This document shows positions 56,410 to 64,000 of a stretch of 64,000 bases of DNA, in pieces (positions within the stretch are counted from its first letter, which is position 1; each line of letters starts with the position of its first letter). The stretch is from positions 62,001 through 126,000 of the forward strand of contig NZ_STFF01000015.1 in assembly GCF_004834005.1 (NCBI RefSeq), given 5' to 3'. This DNA is from Niastella caeni (GTDB taxonomy: Bacteria > Bacteroidota > Bacteroidia > Chitinophagales > Chitinophagaceae). The notes under the pieces are model-generated. The model was not told the origin of the DNA and did not search any database. It saw only the letters and a list, made by a program, of their open reading frames with translations. The translations under genes and the position numbers were made by a program.

Positions 56410-56883
56410 ATGAAGAACATTCCTACTTTATACGAATGGGCAGGAGATCAGCAGACCTTTGATACTTTATTCAAAACATTTTATGCTAAAGTGGTGAAAG
56501 ATGATCTATTGGGTGAAGTGTTTAAAAACATGTCGCCCGAACATGTAAAACATGTTTCGCATTTTGTGGCGGAAGTATTTGGCGGAGAAAAATTATATAC
56601 GCAGGAAGGCGGCAGTCATGCCGCCATGGTAGGTAAGCATATTGGTAAAATGCTTACAGAGGAAAAACGCCAGCGATGGATCAGGTTATTGTTACAAACT
56701 GCCGATGAAGTGGGATTGAAAAGCGACCCGGAATTTCGTTCCGCTTTTGTGGGGTATTTGGAATGGGGAACGCGGATAGCGGTCATCAATTCGCAATTAA
56801 CAGAAAACCCGATGAAGCAAAGTGAGCCAATGCCCAAATGGGGTTGGGGTGAAACCGGCGGGCCGTATCTTTCCAACGATTAG
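56410..56883 (+). CDS. Group II truncated haemoglobin
   Basis: The ATG at 56410 gives 157 residues (a TTG at 56395 would add five). The 2-on-2 globin fold is recognised by FKTFYAKVVKD with the B10 Tyr (Y25), the proximal His in GKHIGKML (H77) and RQRWIRLLLQTADEVGL with the group II Trp at the G helix, followed by the FVGYLEWGTRIA helix. Such proteins bind oxygen or nitric oxide and may detoxify NO. The C-terminal 25 residues (PMKQSEPMPKWGWGETGG) extend beyond the fold, as in many Bacteroidota members. The neighbouring sensor kinase starts 22 bases after it, so co-transcription is likely. Confidence 0.93.
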   Translation: MKNIPTLYEWAGDQQTFDTLFKTFYAKVVKDDLLGEVFKNMSPEHVKHVSHFVAEVFGGEKLYTQEGGSHAAMVGKHIGKMLTEEKRQRWIRLLLQTADEVGLKSDPEFRSAFVGYLEWGTRIAVINSQLTENPMKQSEPMPKWGWGETGGPYLSND

Positions 56884-56905
56884 TAGGAGAAAACTGATAT
56901 AACTA

Positions 56906-59900
56906 ATGCCCAACCCCTTACGTACCCTTGTACTATGCTGCTTTTATTTATTGCTGTTGCTGCCGGCAAAAGCGCAACGCCTGCCCGGCTATAGTATTAT
57001 CAATTACAATAGCGACAACCTGCTTCCGCAAAACAGCATTAACGACATGGCTTTCGATAGCAATGGCTTTCTATGGCTGGCCACCGAAATGGGCATGGTG
57101 CGCTTCGACGGGCAGCATTTCAGGGAATACAATATGGCTAATTCCCCTGCCTTATACACCAACAGGTGTTGCCTGGTGAATGCAGTGAAGGGAAAGATCA
57201 TCATGGTACCTGGTTTTTCCAGCTCCCAGGTTCTCACCGTAACAGCCGATTACTGTCTTAAGGCAGACAGTCTCCTTTCTGCCAATCCCTACCAGTGCAA
57301 CCATTGGAACAACTGCACATTTTACTACGATCATATCTATAAAAAATGGGGGCGTGATTCAACCGCCTTTAAAGGACTATTACGCAAATTCAACCTTAAC
57401 GGCGACCTGATAACAGAGAATGAGAGGCTGGCGTATGTAAGAAAAGATTCAAATTATTATTACCTCAATGATAATACGGCCGATGTTCAGTTGCTGAATG
57501 AGATCGATGGCCATGCGCTAAAGATCCAGTTTATGGTGGGTGGTTTTTATTTCTTTGTCGACAGGCAGAATCGCTTCTACGCATATCAGCAGGGCCATTG
57601 GCAAAAGAATATTACATGCAGTGACCGGCTCAGCAAGATCTTCAACCAGGCCGAATCGGGCGCATATCCAAGCCAGTATACGGTAAAGGCCATAAGAGAT
57701 GATAACCACACATTCCTGGTATACAAAGGAAATATACTGGTGTTGCAAATAAGAAACGGCATATTGGATTATGAAGTACTGGCCGCTAATACAACTATAA
57801 AAAATATCAATGGAATAATCTACGATCAGGTACATGGAGCACTGTACATTGGTACAGCCACCAGTGGATTGTACATTCTCAAACTGCATCAGTTCCAACC
57901 GCTATCCTTTACCAGCGACCATTATGCCATCAACAGCCTGTATGCGCAGGTGGAAATATCGGCTGGCAACATTCTCACTTCATCCGGTGTGTTGAACCGG
58001 AATAGTGTACTGAATAGAGCTACGCCGGGCTTGTATGACCGGCCTGCCTTACTGCGATCATCTGATGGCTATATCTGGTATTCCAGTTATGATTCTTTAA
58101 AAAAGATCGATACCGGCTTACGAAAACCGGTCACGGTTCAATACCTCGGCGGCTGGTTAATGGCGATCATCGAAGCCGCAAATAAAGACCTCCTGTACTG
58201 CACGCCGAATAAGTTATTCCGGCGAAGAGGGGAGAATGCCACCTTATTACTGGAAATGCCTGAATACATACAGGTGATCCGCGAAATGGGTCCCAATGAT
58301 CTATGGATAGGGACTTCATCGGGATTGTTTTCGTATGATCTGGTAAAAGGTAAGCTTCGCCGTTTGGGGTTGCCTGATGCTGCTGTAAGGGCTATCTACA
58401 AAGCAACCGATGGAAGCGTGTGGATAGGTACTTATGGACAGGGATTTTATAAATACGATCAGGGACGGTATCATAAAATGCCTGTCGATGCTGCAAATAA
58501 CCTGGCCAGCGTTCATTGTTTTTTGGAAGACGGGCAGGGTTATTTTTGGTTGCCCACCAATAAAGGATTGTACAGAGTTGCCAAACGGGAACTCGACAGC
58601 TATGCCAGCGGAAATAAAGAAGAGGTCTTTTACTATTATTTCGATAAGTCCGCTGGATTTATTACCAATGAGTTCAACGGCGGGTGTACCCCCTGTGGCA
58701 TTGTAATGCGTGACGGTCGTTTTTCATTGCCTTCGCTGGAAGGCCTGGTACAATTCAGACCGGATAGTATACGGATGATGCCACCTGAACACCCGATATT
58801 CATCGACCGTATTTTCACAGACGACAAAAGCGTCCGATCCGATAATCATTTTGAAAAGCGGCAGAATTCGGGCCCGCTGGTGTTTGCGATCGCTTCTCCC
58901 TATTTTGGTAACCCGGCCAACCTGCATCTTGAATATTCCATTCCGCAATTAGATGACAAATGGCGTCCTGTAAGTGCCGATGGCAGGTTAGAGCTTACCG
59001 GTTTGGGCAAAGGGCGTTACACGCTCATCGTTCGCAAGCATGAGCATTATGGCCGGTATAGTTATAAGCGAGTGCAATGGACCATTCTCCCTTTCTGGTA
59101 TGAAACCATCTGGTTCCTGCTGCTGGTTGCAATTGCCGGCATCGGTATTCTTTCCTATTTTTTCTGGCTTCGCTATGCGCGTGAGGCAAAAAGGGCAAAG
59201 CTGTTAGAACAAAAGGTAGCAGAAAGAACCCGGGAGCTGTCTGCCAGTAACCTGGTAAAAGGAAAAATGATCGCCCTCATTCTGCATGACCTGCGCTCTC
59301 CTATACGCTTCCTGCATCTCATGGCCACCCATATTTATGAGAATTACCAAAAGGTTTCTCCCCGGGAGCTGGATGAAACGTTGTTCAGGTTCAGGAATGC
59401 AACGCATGACCTGAACCAGTTTACTCAGGATTTTCTTACCTGGACGAATGCGCAGAAGGAAGGATTTGTTATCCGGAAGGAAAGAATTGTGCTTCGCGAG
59501 ATCGTGGAAGGCATCGTTTCATTATACCAGCCAGCGGCGGCCATCCGTAATAATGAAGTGCTAAACCTGGTGCCGGCGGATATTACGTTGGTATCCGATA
59601 CCAATATCTTATCGCTTATTATCCGCAACCTGGCCGATAATGCCAATAAGTACATGTTTAAAGGCGAGATAACGATGGATGCCATACAGGACGCGGCGGC
59701 CGTCCGGATCATTATCACTGATACCGGCAAAAGTATGGACAGGGAATTGGTGGCGGAGATCCTGAACAATACGTACCAGATGGATAAGAACAGCCATGGC
59801 TTTGGTTATAAGATCATCCTGGAATTATTAGCGAGGATCCAGGGAGAACTGTATATCGACCGCCCCGGTGAAACAGGCAACCGGATCACGCTTACTTTCA

Positions 59901-59920
59901 GGCAAGATCAAAGCGGTTAA
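56906..59920 (+). CDS. Sensor histidine kinase with periplasmic two-component-regulator propeller and Y_Y_Y domain
   Basis: This 1004-residue protein has a signal peptide (LVLCCFYLLLLLPAKAQ). Propeller repeats (about 35-610; NSINDMAFDSNGFLWLATEMGMVRFDG, VRAIYKATDGSVWIGTYGQGFYKYD) are followed by a Y_Y_Y-type domain (about 645-725; PYFGNPANLHLEYSIPQLDD) and one membrane helix (~735-757). A cytoplasmic kinase follows with H794 (LILHDLRSP), N912 (LADNANKY), a D-x-G box (TDTGKSM) and a GFGYKI box. It lacks the fused receiver and AraC domain of hybrid systems. Its likely partner is the LuxR-type regulator encoded convergently, overlapping by 23 bases. The ligand is unknown. Confidence 0.93.
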   Translation: MPNPLRTLVLCCFYLLLLLPAKAQRLPGYSIINYNSDNLLPQNSINDMAFDSNGFLWLATEMGMVRFDGQHFREYNMANSPALYTNRCCLVNAVKGKIIMVPGFSSSQVLTVTADYCLKADSLLSANPYQCNHWNNCTFYYDHIYKKWGRDSTAFKGLLRKFNLNGDLITENERLAYVRKDSNYYYLNDNTADVQLLNEIDGHALKIQFMVGGFYFFVDRQNRFYAYQQGHWQKNITCSDRLSKIFNQAESGAYPSQYTVKAIRDDNHTFLVYKGNILVLQIRNGILDYEVLAANTTIKNINGIIYDQVHGALYIGTATSGLYILKLHQFQPLSFTSDHYAINSLYAQVEISAGNILTSSGVLNRNSVLNRATPGLYDRPALLRSSDGYIWYSSYDSLKKIDTGLRKPVTVQYLGGWLMAIIEAANKDLLYCTPNKLFRRRGENATLLLEMPEYIQVIREMGPNDLWIGTSSGLFSYDLVKGKLRRLGLPDAAVRAIYKATDGSVWIGTYGQGFYKYDQGRYHKMPVDAANNLASVHCFLEDGQGYFWLPTNKGLYRVAKRELDSYASGNKEEVFYYYFDKSAGFITNEFNGGCTPCGIVMRDGRFSLPSLEGLVQFRPDSIRMMPPEHPIFIDRIFTDDKSVRSDNHFEKRQNSGPLVFAIASPYFGNPANLHLEYSIPQLDDKWRPVSADGRLELTGLGKGRYTLIVRKHEHYGRYSYKRVQWTILPFWYETIWFLLLVAIAGIGILSYFFWLRYAREAKRAKLLEQKVAERTRELSASNLVKGKMIALILHDLRSPIRFLHLMATHIYENYQKVSPRELDETLFRFRNATHDLNQFTQDFLTWTNAQKEGFVIRKERIVLREIVEGIVSLYQPAAAIRNNEVLNLVPADITLVSDTNILSLIIRNLADNANKYMFKGEITMDAIQDAAAVRIIITDTGKSMDRELVAEILNNTYQMDKNSHGFGYKIILELLARIQGELYIDRPGETGNRITLTFRQDQSG

Positions 59921-60527
59921 CTATCCTGGTGAGCTCTATTACATTGTTGACTTTTAATTTCTGCAGAATATTTGCTTTATGCGTACTCACGGTAGAAATA
60001 TGGATAGATAATATTTCCGCGATCTCCGACACGTTTTTGCCTTCTATCAGGTGGGTCATTACTTCCAATTCGCGGGCCGACAGGTTTTCGAATAAATTGT
60101 TGGGAGCGCCTGTTATTGCGTCGCGGTTAATGCTTTCCTGTAACCTGGGGCTCAAATATTTTTTATTGTTCATTACGTTCACAATAGCCTTGCGGATCTC
60201 GAGTGCATCGGCATCTTTATTGATAAATCCCATGGCCCCCAACTGCAGGTATTTCATGGCATAAATTTCTTCGCTGCTCATGCTAAGGATCAGCACCTTC
60301 AGTTTCGGCTGAATGGAGAAAACATTTTTTAAAAGATTAACCGAGTCGGTACCGGGCATGTTGATGTCCATGATAAAGAGGTCGTATGCAGTGGATTGAA
60401 TTTGCTTCCAGGCGCTGTCGCCATCGCTGCATTCATCTATCTGCACATTTAAATACTCTGCTCTAACAAGAACACTTATTCCTGTTATTACAATATTATG
60501 ATCGTCGGCAATTAAAATTCTTTTCAA
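59898..60527 (-). CDS. LuxR/NarL-type response regulator
   Basis: This 209-residue protein has a receiver domain (residues 1-120; acidic pocket D8-D9, phospho-acceptor D54 in FIMDINMPGTD, Lys in FINKDAD) and a C-terminal LuxR HTH (about 148-203; LSARELEVMTHLIEGKNVSEIAEIL, STHKANILQKL). It is probably phosphorylated by the adjacent propeller kinase. The 3' ends of the two genes overlap on opposite strands by 23 bases, an uncommon layout for a cognate pair, which is usually co-directional. Confidence 0.94.
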   Translation of the reverse strand: MKRILIADDHNIVITGISVLVRAEYLNVQIDECSDGDSAWKQIQSTAYDLFIMDINMPGTDSVNLLKNVFSIQPKLKVLILSMSSEEIYAMKYLQLGAMGFINKDADALEIRKAIVNVMNNKKYLSPRLQESINRDAITGAPNNLFENLSARELEVMTHLIEGKNVSEIAEILSIHISTVSTHKANILQKLKVNNVIELTRIVNRFDLA

Positions 60528-60933
60528 TAATGTAACGCTTTGGGTTAAAATACAATGGGAACCTGTTTTTAAAGCACTGATATTGCAATAATAGTAAATG
60601 TATTCGAAGGAATGTACTAAATTCGTGTATAATTGACATTTTACTGCACCCAGACCGTTATTTTTCTATTTTTTTCCAATTATTACTACCCGGTTTACGA
60701 CAAAATTTTGCCTACTTGCAGCTTGGAAGGTGATTGTAAAAAAAATATAATTACTCAATAATAGTAATATATAAAAAGCACTTTTTTCCGTACCGACCGT
60801 TAACACATGACTATAATCCTATAAAAAAAAGTCCCTTTTTAGAATCCACTATCCAGCTTTGATGTGTGATAACCCATGCGACCAAAGGCCCGCATTTAGC
60901 GGGTCTTTGGTATAAGATGCCTAAGCATTCCTG
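60528..60933. other. AT-rich intergenic region upstream of the response regulator
   Basis: There is no gene here. It probably contains the minus-strand promoter of the response regulator. Two words occur twice in the same order: CAATAATAGTAA at 60586-60597 and 60756-60767, and GACCGTTA at 60653-60660 and 60795-60802. The hairpin at 60881-60911 belongs to the gene that ends at 60934. Confidence 0.5.
60881..60911 (-). terminator. Hairpin downstream of the FN3-repeat gene, probable terminator
   Basis: A 13-base stem (60881-60893 with 60899-60911, one G-T wobble pair, loop ATTTA) lies 22 bases beyond the stop codon of the minus-strand FN3-repeat gene. On the minus strand it is followed by CGCATGGG, not by a long U-run, so termination may be weak. 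Confidence 0.6.
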
Positions 60934-63900
60934 TTACAGCACTACAATCTTTCTTACCACTGTTCTCTTATTATTGGTTAAGCGAATAAAGTAAATGCCT
61001 TTGCCGGGTATAAACAACTCCAGCTTTCTTACATATCCATTAACAATGCGGTGATATTGATTATATCCGTTTGAATTATATAATTCAATATCCCAGCTAT
61101 GTAACAATTCCGGTAAAATGATCATAATGCGGCCGCTGGTTGGATTAGGCGAAATAGTTATGGCTTCATCCAGCACCGGATCGTTGGTGGCCGTTGGTAG
61201 CGCCCTGGTAGTAAACTGGCTGATCGCACTTGTTGTACTATTGCCATGATCGTCTTTGGCAATTACTTTCCAATAGTACATTGTGTTGTTTGCCAGGTTA
61301 CTCAAGGTATACGCTGTAGTGGACAGATCACTCGCAATTTTGGTAGCTGCCTGGTTATTGGTGGAGACGTACAGGTCATATTTAACCGGATCGTTTTCCG
61401 GGTCAGTTGCGGCTGTCCAGTTAAATGCAGTTGGCTGTACGGATACGTCAATACTGTTATTGCCCGGTGCTATGAGTTGCGGCATACCAGGCGGTTGATT
61501 GATTACTACTGGCTGATAAGTGAATGACCAAACCGCACTGGCTGAGGCGCCCTGTTGTTTATCTGTAGCCACTACTTTCCAGTAATACGTGGTATTAACG
61601 GTTAATGTACCGGTGGTAAAGGAAGTGGTAAATACTGTTGCTGTTTTTTGTAATGATGCTGCGCTGGCGCCAAAGTATACATCATAACCAATTGGTTCGC
61701 TGTCAACATCGGTGCTTGCATTCCATACGAGCGTAGCTGTTGCTGCTGCAATGTGGCCGTTGTTGGCAGGCAATTGCAAAGCAGGGACAGAAGGTGCTTC
61801 GTTCTTTCCTTTGAAGGCAAACACCATGCTGGAGGTTTCTGATCCGAGTGCATCACGCGCCACCACTTTCCAGTAATAAACTTCATTATTACCAATCGCA
61901 GGCGTGTTATAGGATAAGGTGGTTACTCCTCTTGCCAATAACGTAACAGGTTGCTGGTTTTTATCCATGTACACATCGTATACAATGGCATCATTATCTG
62001 CATCCTGCGCTGCTGACCAGGTAAGCTGGGTAGTTGCGCCTGATAATACATTATTCATTGCAGGCGTAAGCAAAACCGGCGCTGCAGGCGCATTGTTCTT
62101 TGCTGTAAAGTTCCATACCGGGCTTGCTGTTTCGCCGCCCTTTCCATCGCGCGCTGCTATTTTCCAGTAGTAGGTAACGCCATGGGTCAATGCGCCGGTT
62201 ATATACTGCAACGCGCTGAGCCCTGTTGCAACCGGCGTAGTAAAGGTTTTACTGGTGCTAACGTATACGTCGTATAAGAGCGCATCTCCATCAATGTCGA
62301 AGGGCGCCTGCCACTGCAAGATGGCCGGGCTGTTTATATTGCTTTCATAAGCGAGCGGACTGATCAGCTGCGGCGCTTCGGGCGCTGTATTCTGCGTGTT
62401 GTTTTGCAGGGTAAAGGAGTATACATCGCTGGCGATGGTACCGCCAAAACCGTCTTTAACGACCACTTTCCAGTAGTATGTTGTGTTCGGTTGTTGCAAC
62501 GAAGCGGTATATGTATTTTGCTGAAGATCGCCTGCCAGCAGGGTAGTGGGGTTAGGGTTGGCGCCTGAATATATATCATACAACAACAGATCACCATCAG
62601 CGTCATTGGCAGGTGTCCATGTAAGTGTTACAGAATAAGGTTGATTGGTTGCGCCGTTGGCAGGGAGCGTGAGCACAGGTTTTGTGGGCAAACTGTTGCG
62701 GGTAGTGAATACCCATTCATCGGATGTATAGATGTTGCCAGTTGCATCTTTGGGCACTACTTTCCAACGATGCGCATAATGGGGCCGTAGTGGTTTTCCT
62801 TCTAATGTATTTAACACGAACGGCGTGTCGGTAAGCTCCTGAGCAACCTGTATAAAATGAGAGTATCCGGGCAGGCCAACATACACGTCATATTGTACGT
62901 TCGGCAAAGGTTTTGTCCAGCTCAACGCTGGCGTCAAAGATACACCTGTACTCAGGTGCACCGGCGTTACAGGCGTTATACCAGGATTGGTCAATTCATT
63001 TTTATAAGTTCTGAAGGGACGCAATTCGCTGGCAGTTTCACCACCTTTTTGGTCTGTGGCAATGATCTGCCAGTAATAAAGGGAGTTTTGCAGGGTAGCT
63101 GTTCCGCCAAAATTGAAGGACGTACCTGTTATCTCGGAACTTGAATACAAAGCGGCAGGGTCAGTTCCCCACAGCACGCGGTAATAAACGGGGTCGCCAT
63201 CTGCATCTGTTGCGGGCGCCCAGGTCAGTTGCTGCTCTTTAACGCCCTGCATGCCATTCGCCGGGGTTAATAGTAAGGGGGCTGTTGGTGCATGGTTCAC
63301 GGTAGTAAAATTGTTTACACTGCTTTCCGTTACACCGCCGCGTCCGTCAAGGGCTACTACTTTCCAGAAATATTTTGTGCTGCTGTTTATTGTATTCAGC
63401 GTATAGGCGGTACTGGTAATGTTGGTTGCAATTAATTGCAGCGTGGCTTGTTGTTTCCCCACATACAGGTTATAGGTAACCGCATCACCGCCTGCATCGG
63501 TAGCAGCCGTCCAGGTAAGGTTCACCGCTGCCGGGTTTACGCCGGTACTTCCATTCGCTGGTAATTGCAATTGCAGGGCAGCAGGTGGCGTATTGTTGTT
63601 GGGTTGCGTAGTGAATATCCATACATCGCTTTCCGTTACTTCTCCATGAGGGTCGCGGGCCCTTACTTTCCAGTAATACTTTTTGTTTTGTTGCAGTTCG
63701 GTTAATTGATAGGTAGTACCTGTTGATCCATATTTTATTAATTGAGCAGGATCAGGTAATGTATCTGCATACAGGTCGTACGTGATGGCATCCCCATCGG
63801 TGTCGGTTGCAGCAACCCATTGCAGCAGCATGCTGTAATTCGTATGCGTACTGTTATTCAACGGGCTTTGCAGCGCCGGTTTGCCTGGTGCATGATTGTT

Positions 63901-64000
63901 CGTGGCATTTTTTACACAACGCACAGATGCATAGCCGGCGGTATTGTTAATATTGCCAATGAATTTATTTTGGGCGGTATTCCAGGTATAACCTGCCTGG
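60934..64000 (-). CDS. Large secreted FN3-repeat protein with T9SS sorting domain, 5' end outside window
   Basis: The frame stays open to the window end; the apparent GTG start at 63924 is internal. The first residues seen (QAGYTWNTAQNKFIGNINNT, then ASVRCVKN) resemble the end of a 'Fibrobacter succinogenes major paralogous' domain, which typically closes with SVRCVKD. Nine FN3-like repeats of about 95-100 residues follow, each with a (A/P)xxPxLxxPANG opening, an L(T/Q)W...ATDxDGDxxxYD(L/V)Y strand and a YYWKVxAxDxxGG...S.V..F closing. The last ~80 residues (ITISPNPTSGRIMII, GKGIYFIRLTNN) are a type A sorting domain for type IX secretion, so the protein is exported to or through the outer membrane. 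A role in adhesion or substrate binding is possible. Confidence 0.9.
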   Translation of the reverse strand, partial: QAGYTWNTAQNKFIGNINNTAGYASVRCVKNATNNHAPGKPALQSPLNNSTHTNYSMLLQWVAATDTDGDAITYDLYADTLPDPAQLIKYGSTGTTYQLTELQQNKKYYWKVRARDPHGEVTESDVWIFTTQPNNNTPPAALQLQLPANGSTGVNPAAVNLTWTAATDAGGDAVTYNLYVGKQQATLQLIATNITSTAYTLNTINSSTKYFWKVVALDGRGGVTESSVNNFTTVNHAPTAPLLLTPANGMQGVKEQQLTWAPATDADGDPVYYRVLWGTDPAALYSSSEITGTSFNFGGTATLQNSLYYWQIIATDQKGGETASELRPFRTYKNELTNPGITPVTPVHLSTGVSLTPALSWTKPLPNVQYDVYVGLPGYSHFIQVAQELTDTPFVLNTLEGKPLRPHYAHRWKVVPKDATGNIYTSDEWVFTTRNSLPTKPVLTLPANGATNQPYSVTLTWTPANDADGDLLLYDIYSGANPNPTTLLAGDLQQNTYTASLQQPNTTYYWKVVVKDGFGGTIASDVYSFTLQNNTQNTAPEAPQLISPLAYESNINSPAILQWQAPFDIDGDALLYDVYVSTSKTFTTPVATGLSALQYITGALTHGVTYYWKIAARDGKGGETASPVWNFTAKNNAPAAPVLLTPAMNNVLSGATTQLTWSAAQDADNDAIVYDVYMDKNQQPVTLLARGVTTLSYNTPAIGNNEVYYWKVVARDALGSETSSMVFAFKGKNEAPSVPALQLPANNGHIAAATATLVWNASTDVDSEPIGYDVYFGASAASLQKTATVFTTSFTTGTLTVNTTYYWKVVATDKQQGASASAVWSFTYQPVVINQPPGMPQLIAPGNNSIDVSVQPTAFNWTAATDPENDPVKYDLYVSTNNQAATKIASDLSTTAYTLSNLANNTMYYWKVIAKDDHGNSTTSAISQFTTRALPTATNDPVLDEAITISPNPTSGRIMIILPELLHSWDIELYNSNGYNQYHRIVNGYVRKLELFIPGKGIYFIRLTNNKRTVVRKIVVL

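Noticed and set aside
61602..61895. Short frames on both strands inside the FN3-repeat gene
   Set aside because: They arise from repeat DNA of the large minus-strand gene and do not show independent coding features.

Overview
The window reads as a chromosomal segment of a Bacteroidota bacterium, most likely from the Chitinophagaceae (Chitinophaga/Niastella-like). This is inferred from a SusC/SusD pair, a type IX secretion sorting domain, an ECF sigma factor with a FecR-type partner, DUF3857 transglutaminase-like proteins, many lipoproteins and secreted repeat proteins, and weak or absent Shine-Dalgarno sites. No rRNA, tRNA, CRISPR array, transposase or integrase was seen.

Region A (1-11865, + strand) starts inside a giant secreted RHS/YD-repeat protein. 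It is followed by an overlapping lipoprotein (candidate immunity or partner protein), a secreted Ig/DUF5977-repeat protein, a cysteine-less thioredoxin/peroxidase-fold protein and a duplicated LamG-like lipoprotein, and ends at a clear terminator. Region D (34897-54576, + strand) is a complete and related cassette: an outer-membrane barrel protein, a small FN3-like secreted protein, a 2283-residue RHS partner protein, a second RHS giant, a small membrane protein (candidate immunity) and a second DUF5977 protein. The two RHS proteins are homologous over most of their length but end in unrelated C-terminal tips. The second tip looks like a NAGPA-type phosphodiester glycosidase domain. Each tip is followed by an unrelated AT-rich gene and then by a DUF5977 protein. 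This is the layout of a modular toxin/immunity or surface-polymorphism cassette.

Region B (11941-26819) is a sugar-acid and polysaccharide utilisation locus. On the minus strand are SusC, SusD and an IlvD/Edd-family aldonate dehydratase. Divergently on the plus strand are an AraC regulator, a gluconokinase-like FGGY kinase, two enolase-superfamily sugar-acid dehydratase-like proteins with Tat signals, an RraA-family aldolase-like protein with a Sec signal, and a GH5 glycosidase lipoprotein with a ricin-type lectin domain. Three consecutive catabolic-type enzymes carry export signals, which suggests aldonates are dehydrated and cleaved outside the cytoplasm, in parallel with a cytoplasmic dehydratase/kinase route. 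Degenerate intergenic repeats decorate this locus.

Region C (27370-34636) holds a TPR/MORN-repeat secreted protein followed by two DUF3857/transglutaminase-like secreted proteins, one with an intact Cys-His-Asp triad and one with all three positions replaced.

Region E (54593-64000) has a small lipoprotein, a truncated FecR-like anti-sigma fragment with its ECF sigma factor, a group II truncated haemoglobin with an upstream palindrome, a propeller-type sensor histidine kinase convergent with a LuxR-type response regulator, and the 3' part of a large secreted protein with nine FN3-like repeats and a T9SS sorting domain that runs off the window end.
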